Origin: Paraniabella ginsengisoli | GTDB lineage: Bacteria > Bacteroidota > Bacteroidia > Chitinophagales > Chitinophagaceae | Reading direction: 5' to 3' | Assembly (NCBI RefSeq): GCF_022513635.1 | Contig: NZ_JAKWBL010000002.1 | Span: 124,001-188,000, forward strand | Length of the DNA stretch: 64,000 bases | Shown: in pieces, positions 58,220 to 64,000 of the stretch | Numbering within the stretch: position 1 is the first letter of the stretch | Layout of the letters: every line of letters starts with the position of its first letter | The notes under the pieces: model-generated | Databases searched by the model: none | What the model saw: only the letters and a program-made list of their open reading frames with translations | What the model was told of the DNA's origin: nothing | Program-made: the position numbers and the translations under genes

Positions 58220-58854
58220 ATGCGTTATAAGGCTTTTTTGTTTGATCTGAATGGGACAATGATAGATGACATGAGTTACCATATCAAAGCATGGTATCGT
58301 ATTTTGAATGACCTGGGTGCAGGTATATCAATAGAGCGCACGAAAGAAGAATGTTATGGTAAGAATCATGAATTACTGGAACGGATCTTTCCTGGAAAAT
58401 TTTCTTTTGAAGAAAAAATAAGATGAGCGTTGCTAAGGAGAAGCAGTACCAGAAAGAGTTTGCGCCACATTTGAAATTAATTGACGGATTAGCTGAACTA
58501 CTAAATACATATCACAAGCAAGGAATAAAAATGGCTATTGGTTCTGCGGCTATTATGTTTAATATAGATTTTGTTTTAGACGGTCTCCAAATTCGCCATT
58601 ATTTTGATGCTATAGTTAGCGCGGATGATGTTGTGCGTAGTAAACCAGATCCTGAAACTTATTTAAAATGTGCTACACTTTTAAGCATTGCGCCTGCAGA
58701 ATGTTTGGTTTTTGAAGATGCCCCTAAAGGAGTTGATGCAGCCTTAAATGCTAATATGGATTGTGTTGTTCTTACTACAATGCATAACAAAGATGAGTTC
58801 AATCAAAGAAATATTATATCCTTTCATAAGGATTTTACCGACTTTGCAATGTGA
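58220..58854 (+). CDS. HAD-superfamily phosphatase / phosphomutase-like, one frameshift
   Basis: The repaired product is about 211 aa. Motif I is LFDLNGTMIDD (first Asp nucleophile), motif II IGSAA, motif III with SKPDPETYLKCA and motif IV VFEDAPKGVDAAL. The helical cap (~15-80) makes it a beta-phosphoglucomutase/PGP-like HAD. The break is the 6-A run 58413-58418; one added A gives FEEKNKMSVAKE. TACATTTG just upstream (58208-58215) could be a -7 element. The substrate is unknown. Confidence 0.88.
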
Positions 58855-58896
58855 GTTTTAATACTGCATTGCTTAAGGAGCTTCGACGAAATAACT

Positions 58897-59040
58897 TAAT
58901 CACATAGGCGCATAGATTTATTCTTTGTTAAGGCATATAGTATCCGCCGAAGGCGGATTATAGTGTCTACGTTATCAAAAAATATGTGTCTTCATGTTTT
59001 CTTTTGAATATGATATTCTCTATATGCCTACGTGGTTTGT
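58897..59040. repeat. MITE-like palindromic element
   Basis: Terminal inverted repeats about 17 bp long (TCACATAGGCGCATAGA at the left; the right end read inverted is CCACGTAGGCATATAGA; 13 matches) bracket a 144-bp element. Inside is a perfect hairpin ATCCGCC-GAA-GGCGGAT. No coding potential or transposase is present. Confidence 0.6.
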
Positions 59041-59199
59041 ATTTAGTAAGAAATAGGGAAGTTGTTTTGTCACAATTACTAAGTTGTACAACCGTTTGCA
59101 CAATTTTGCTTTCTGCATAAGTTTTATCTTTCACGAAGAATGTTTCGTGCAGCATATTGCGCACGCGTTTCTGAACCACAACAGCAAAATATTATACAC

Positions 59200-60787
59200 A
59201 TGAAAAGAAAATTGACCCTCCTTACAGTTGCACTTTTTGCACTACTTAACAGTTACGCGCAATCGGCTAAGGAAATAAGTGACATCTACAAAGACCTTAT
59301 GATCTTTGAAAGCCCGATGGCTACATCTTTAAAAAAGGTGTTAAGAAATCAGATATTGAAAAAATACAAAATCCTCAGTTAAAGCAAACCGCTACGGCCT
59401 TATTAAACAAAAACTATAAAACTGATTACAGGATTGCTGATTATAAAGCCTGGTTAGCGCCAACTACCTTAGGGCAACAATTAATGATAGGTGATGGATA
59501 TAGTAAATATGAAGGTATTACAGGGATTTATTTACCGGTAGGAAAACATATTGTTTTGGTTGACGGAATTAATGACGCAAATGAAATAGGGTTGCTGGTG
59601 CCTAATTGGAATCGTCGCGCACCAGAGGGAATAAAACCCACAGAAGATCCGGCAGGATGGGGTATACATAAGCAAAGGTTTGTATTGCGAAATGGTGTTA
59701 ATATTATTGACGTTAAAAAAAATGATGGATTGGCCTATATAGATTTTTATTCTGATGAGCCTGAAAAGGAAAAGTCCATCAAAGTGCATTTTGTAAATGC
59801 GAAAGTGAACGGCTATTTTGATGTTGCAAAAAATAATAACGACGATTGGAATAAACTTATTGATAATGCTGTTTATCCGATCATTGATGCGAAAGGAAGG
59901 CATATTCAAATTGCTTATCCTGCAGAAGCCTGTAAGAAATATGCTTACGGTAAAGGCGTTGAATTGATCGCTAATTATGATTCACTGGTGTATCGTCAGC
60001 ATCGTATATTGGGATTGATTAAATACAATAGCGTACCCGATAATCATATTCTGGCCCGTGTTAACTACAATTATTATATGTTTCGGGATGGAGATGGTGT
60101 AGCTTACATGGGTACTGACCCAGGCAATGCAATGGCGTTAGTGGTAGACCCGGCGCGTGTAATTAAAGGCGATCCTTGCTGGGGCTTTAGTCACGAAGTG
60201 GGCCATGTGCATCAATTGCGGCCTTATTTGAATTGGGGCGGATTAGGTGAAGTAAGTAACAATATCTTTTCTCTTTATGGAACTACTTCATTTGGAAATA
60301 AAAGCCGCGCAAGTGAGCAGAAAAATTATCAAAAAGCAAGAGATAGCATTATCGCGCGTAAGATTTGTTACCTGCAGGATAAAGACGTATTTAACCGCTT
60401 AATACCCTTTTGGCAATTGCAATTGTATTTTACTGGCGCTGGTAACAATCCTGATTTCTATCCTGACTTATTTGAAGCGTTCAGAAAGCAGGGCAATGCT
60501 GAAAAAGTGGGCAGCGTGGCCGCAGATCTGGCGGTTGGGGCGACCGTGGGAACAATCCAGCCCCGTACCAGTTGAATTTTGTAAAAACGGCCTGCGAAGT
60601 AAGTAAGACAGATCTTACAGAATTTTTTGATAAGTATGGTTTCTTTTATGTTGGAGCGTTTGAGTTTGGTGATTATGGAAATTATAAATATGAATTAACA
60701 CAGGAAATGGCGGATAAATGTAGGTCTGAAATTAAGGCCATGAACTTACCAAAACCTAAAGTCGATTTGACAACATTGGAAGATTAA
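59200..60787 (+). CDS. M60-family (enhancin-like) gluzincin metallopeptidase, two frameshifts
   Basis: The repaired product is about 529 aa from MKRKLTLLTVALFALLNSYAQ, a signal peptide. The zinc motif is HEVGH in WGFSHEVGHVHQLRP (~331), with the third ligand Glu in GGLGEVSNN. Breaks: 6-A run 59331-59336, one added A giving LKKGVKKSDIEKI, and near 60502-60506, where one added A reads GQRGRRSGGWGDRGNNPAPY, a family-like W-x-D-R-G-N-N-P-A-x-Y stretch. M60 peptidases cut glycosylated or mucin-type proteins. The nearby DUF4998/DUF5000 genes fit glycan or glycoprotein use. Confidence 0.88.
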
Positions 60788-60812
60788 TATTTTAGTTTAT
60801 AAAAACATAAAA

Positions 60813-60843
60813 AGCCTGGCATATTTTATAGCCGGGCTTTTTT
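60813..60843 (+). terminator. Terminator after the M60 peptidase gene
   Basis: AGCCTGGC-ATATTTTATA-GCCGGGCT followed by T residues, with one wobble pair. Confidence 0.85.
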
Positions 60844-60901
60844 ATGTTCATTTGCTGTACTCAGTATTTGTTATTTACTTTTGAAAAACTTAATTCAGAC
60901 T

Positions 60902-61563
60902 ATGGGAGTAAATATTAAAGCATATCAGCAGATTATTTCAGACCTGAAGCCTGGAAACGTAACGCTTGTTGCTGTTTCTAAAATAAAACCGGTAACAGAT
61001 ATAAAGCTTTATATGATTTAGGACAAAGAGATTTTGGGGAGAACTATGTGCAGGAGCTTGTAGAAAAACAGCCGCAATTACCGGGTGATATTCGCTGGCA
61101 TTTTATCGGTCATTTGCAAAGTAATAAAGTTAAATATATTGCTCCGTTTGTGAACCTGGTACATGGAGTGGATAGTTTCAATCTGTTAAAGGAAGTCAAT
61201 AGGCAGGCTGCAAAAAATAATCGGATCATAGATTGTTTGTTGCAGGTACATATTGCAAAGGAAGAAACTAAGTTTGGGCTTAATGAAACAGAGTTGAATG
61301 AGATACTTGAAAAAGCTGGTGCTTTAAAAAATATTCAAATAAAAGGCTTAATGGGAATGGCAAGCTTTAGCGATGATGAAGCTATTGTGCGTAGCGAGTT
61401 TCAACAATTAAAAGCGATGTTCGATCGACTGGGAAAATCTCAAATCTCAAATCTGAAATCAGAAATTCTTTCCATGGGCATGAGCGGCGATTATAAAATG
61501 GCGATAGAAGAGGGGAGTACCATGGTGCGGATTGGTAGCCTGCTTTTTGGGGCTAGAATTTAG
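60902..61563 (+). CDS. YggS/PROSC-family PLP homeostasis protein, one frameshift
   Basis: The repaired product is about 220 aa. It is an alanine-racemase N-terminal-type barrel with PLP lysine Lys27 in VAVSKIKP, then GENYVQEL, WHFIGHLQSNKVKYI, GLMGMASF, MGMSGDY and MVRIGSLLFGAR. Frame 1 stops after DIKLYMI; one added A at about 61003-61005 gives DIKALYDLGQRDFGENY. The protein binds and buffers PLP and has no known catalytic reaction. It ends at a terminator shared with the convergent DUF4998 gene. Confidence 0.9.
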
Positions 61564-61590
61564 TTTTGTGATAGACAAGTTCAATAAATA

Positions 61591-61623
61591 AAAAACACCT
61601 GGCTTATAAGACCAGGTGTTTTT
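61591..61623. terminator. Bidirectional terminator between yggS-like and DUF4998 genes
   Basis: AAAAACACCTGG-CTTATAAGA-CCAGGTGTTTTT, perfect 12-bp arms with A/T runs at both ends. Confidence 0.92.
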
Positions 61624-61639
61624 TATTTATCAATTAAAA

Positions 61640-63300
61640 TTAGTTTTTAGTAAACCTGAAGTTGGAGAAGTAATAAGTGATTGTTTTTGATGACTCATAT
61701 GTTAGTGAAGGCTCTCCACCAATATTTATTACTACTACCCTGTTATGTCTACCTATAGCTTTAGAAAAGTCAATTGTTACATCAATCCATTTTTCTAAAT
61801 TAGCATCGCTGATGGTATAACTATCTTTGCCGTTATCCCAATATTGCTGGCCGAAAGTACTTTCCTGAGGATACGCCCACATATAGTTCATAACGCGTGG
61901 CCACAGCCTTTTATAAACATCATAGGTGCCTGATACATCCGCCTTTTTGGGTGCATATACCTTAAACTTTAAATATTTATACTGTTGCATATCAAATTCG
62001 TATTCTTTAGGCAGGCTCAATACAAATGAGCTATTCTTAGATTCTAAAGTTGCTTTAATTACATTTTGTAGGTCTGTACCTGCCGGTGGTGCTGATGCTG
62101 GTGCCTCTAAGCTCATTTTCCAATCATTTGTCTGTACCCTTCCATCCAGCAAAAACCTAAAATCAACAAAGGCCTCATCAGGTTTATTATTTACAAGTTC
62201 TACTTTTCCGTTGCTAATGTAGGGTGCAAGGAGGTCGTCAATGCCCATTGAATTTGGAATATACTTTACCTTGGTTAATGTACCCGCTTCTAATAGGTCA
62301 ATCAAATACTGGGCATTATTAGTGGGCATATTGCCTGCCCGGCGTGCGAAGGGTACCAAGGTGCCACCACCAACTACATCGGAAACTCCATTAGCATTAT
62401 AGCTTGTTTTTGTCATCTCAAAAATAGCTCCTCCGGTAAGATCCAATTCTTTTAAAGATGTAAAATAGAACAAATCCTGAAAGGTAGTGGTGTGAACAGG
62501 CAGGTAAGATTTTCTACAGTTGCTACTGAACCAACAGTAAAATTGGTGATATTGTTAGCTTGTAAAGAAGCTTTTTCTACTGGGGAAAAAGTACTCGAAC
62601 CTAAAGGTACCGCAATAGGAAGTGTTTGCGAAAGTTCTACAGTATCAAGTATTGCTGTTCCATTTACTTTGGGAATAATTTTATATTTCAAATCGAAATT
62701 GACCGTGCTTCCCGACTGCAGGTTAAAGGCGAATATGCGAGGATTGGCAGCTCCTGCGCCTTCTTTTCGCACACTGTTTTTATCAGTATAACCATACTGT
62801 AACCCATAATAGTCTAGCAAAATAGAAGATAATCCTCCCGGCCAGGTAAGTATGGCTGAGGATTGCGAAGCGAGTACCTGTGGAGGCTGCACAACTAGAG
62901 AAGCTAGATCGCTTTCTGTGTATGGTATTAAAGCAATTTCCTGTGGTACCGATTTATTGCCTTGGTCGTCAATAGTAAATACGGTGAAGCGATATAGTTT
63001 TGATAGCTCAAGACCGGTTATATTTACCCAGGATACCAATGAATCTATAACCACCTCTTTGTTATCATAGGCAATGACGGTTTTTATCGCCTTGCCTAAT
63101 TTTATATTTTTTGAAGGAATTCTTCCGGCTTTCATTAAATCAATTTCTACTCTTTCAAATCCTATATGTCCTATAATGGTGTCATATCTGCCCGGATAGA
63201 CGGTTTCGCCAGTATATTGATCAATGTTGTCGTACATTTTACCGCAGGATAAAATAAAACATACAAATACAAGCAGCAGTAAATATTGTTTTTGATACAT
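61640..63300 (-). CDS. DUF4998/DUF5013-type surface lipoprotein, one frameshift
   Basis: The repaired product is about 553 aa. Lipobox Cys19 (FILSCGK). Residues ~25-230 are DUF4998 (YDNIDQYTGETVYPGRYD, FERVEIDLMKAGRIPS), then a hydrophobic LRR-like turn (FYFTSLKELDLTGG) and a C-terminal beta-sandwich of DUF5013 type (YKYLKFKVYAPKKADVSG, WIDVTIDFSKAIGRHNRVV, YYFSNFRFTKN). The break is at 62498-62503: adding one G to the GG of ACAGGCAGG gives NLTCPVHTTTFQDL and restores the frame. Such lipoproteins accompany SusCD pairs and probably bind glycans at the cell surface. SusCD for this operon should lie upstream, outside the window. Confidence 0.85.
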
Positions 63301-63323
63301 AATAACTATTTTATAATATTTTA

Positions 63324-63998
63324 TTATTGAGCCTTGCGACCGAATAAAGTTATTTCAGAAAGACAGTTGGCATCATCTAATGTATAGTTGCCATTGAAGC
63401 TTTTCAAAGCCTCGTATCTAAACCATCTGGTACGTTTAGTATAAGCAGGATTATCAGGGTACATATATGCCAAATCTCCGGCTTCTCCCAGTTTTACAAA
63501 TTCCAGTTCAGTAAGTCCGTTAGGTACCGGTATTTTATGTTGTGTTACAAGTTCCCAGGCCTGAGTTGCATCGTCCCAGATATAAATATTATACAAGCCT
63601 ACGTTTTCGCTTTGATAATATTGTCCCCGGTTTACGTTTGCTAAACCACCAGAATGGCGTTGCGTTGTGATGATGCGGCTGATTTCATAATAGTCGCCTA
63701 AGTCTATAATAAAATTCCATGGCATATTGCCATTTGCTGATTTTCCTGTACGCCCTCTGCTGGCTGTGTGCATAAAATTCAGGTTATCTCCACGGTCGAT
63801 AATACCATCAATTACCTTTGCATTTCTGCCTTCGAGACCGTTTCCGAAAACCATTGGCACTCCTCCAATCGAATCGTTGGGGTTAGGCAATATCCAATTC
63901 GTTTTTGGTATTTGAATGTCTTCGAGTAGCGTAAGCTGTCCTTTGTCCAGGCTTTCAGTAATATTACCAAACTTATCTTCAACTCGCACTTTTACATC
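63324..63998 (-). CDS. DUF4959/DUF5000-type surface protein, 5' partial
   Basis: The last ~225 residues of a longer protein; the frame is open to the right window edge (D-V-K-V-R-V-E-D ...). The visible part is the C-terminal DUF5000 region, a discoidin (F5/8 C)-like carbohydrate-binding fold: AKVIDGIIDRGDNLNFMHTA, MPWNFIIDLGDYYEISRI, YNIYIWDDATQAWELV and the closing LSEITLFGRK. It lies directly upstream of the DUF4998 lipoprotein, the usual order after SusC and SusD. The ligand is probably a host or environmental glycan. Confidence 0.85.
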   Translation of the reverse strand, partial: DVKVRVEDKFGNITESLDKGQLTLLEDIQIPKTNWILPNPNDSIGGVPMVFGNGLEGRNAKVIDGIIDRGDNLNFMHTASRGRTGKSANGNMPWNFIIDLGDYYEISRIITTQRHSGGLANVNRGQYYQSENVGLYNIYIWDDATQAWELVTQHKIPVPNGLTELEFVKLGEAGDLAYMYPDNPAYTKRTRWFRYEALKSFNGNYTLDDANCLSEITLFGRKAQ

Positions 63999-64000
63999 TA

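Noticed and set aside
58967-59179. 70-residue minus-strand ORF
   Set aside because: It lies across the MITE-like palindrome and the M60 promoter, and shows no protein character.

Overview
The window looks like chromosome from a member of the Bacteroidota, most likely a Chitinophagaceae-type soil or water bacterium. The signs are a SusC/SusD pair with DUF4998/DUF5000-type partners, a TonB siderophore receptor with a CarboxypepD_reg-like front end, Bacteroidetes-type promoters (TTTG-N19-TAnnTTTG), almost no Shine-Dalgarno sequences, low GC, and many lipoproteins with Bacteroidetes-style lipoboxes. No phage, plasmid, transposase or CRISPR locus is visible.

Layout. 0-3.4 kb: a partial YiiX-type papain-like hydrolase, a DUF2130 nuclease-like protein and three small envelope or stress-type proteins (BON, SH3). 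3.5-24.3 kb: a nearly complete nitrate assimilation and molybdenum cofactor island. A Crp/Fnr regulator and siroheme methyltransferase cobA face away from nirB, nirD, an FNT nitrite channel, a small exported protein, the nitrate transporter narK, a fused nitrate reductase/flavoprotein and a ferredoxin-like/rubredoxin fusion. Next come mobA, a MOSC protein, moaA, moeA, a TSUP permease, moaD, moeB, moaE and a moaC-moaB fusion. Together these cover nitrate uptake, reduction to nitrite and ammonium, siroheme, and Moco synthesis from GTP to the guanine dinucleotide form. 24.3-40 kb: housekeeping and envelope genes (ABC-F, DUF3347, tRNA-Lys, methyltransferase, siderophore receptor plus PepSY protein, SIMPL, MscS, UbiD, PLP desulfhydrase, nucleotidyltransferase). 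40-47 kb: SusD, SusC, then an anti-sigma/trypsin fusion overlapping an ECF sigma factor. 47-54.5 kb: a planctomycete-style set (multidomain cytochrome, NHL protein, DUF1501, DUF1549/DUF1553 cytochrome). 55-64 kb: DEAD helicase, acyl-CoA dehydrogenase, HAD phosphatase, M60 peptidase, YggS, and the start of a glycan-utilisation-type operon (DUF4998/DUF5013, DUF5000).

Two observations dominate. First, about 22 genes are broken by single-base frameshifts, almost all at runs of A/T (or G), and almost all repaired by adding one base to the run. The repaired proteins are full length with intact family motifs. This reads as homopolymer undercalling in the source assembly, not as gene decay, so I annotate these as one CDS each and give the run. 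Second, intergenic space is full of short palindromic repeats of at least five families. One family reads into the N-terminus of the nitrate reductase and the C-terminus of MobA. Another has a conserved tail and a hairpin head whose arms differ between copies while still pairing.
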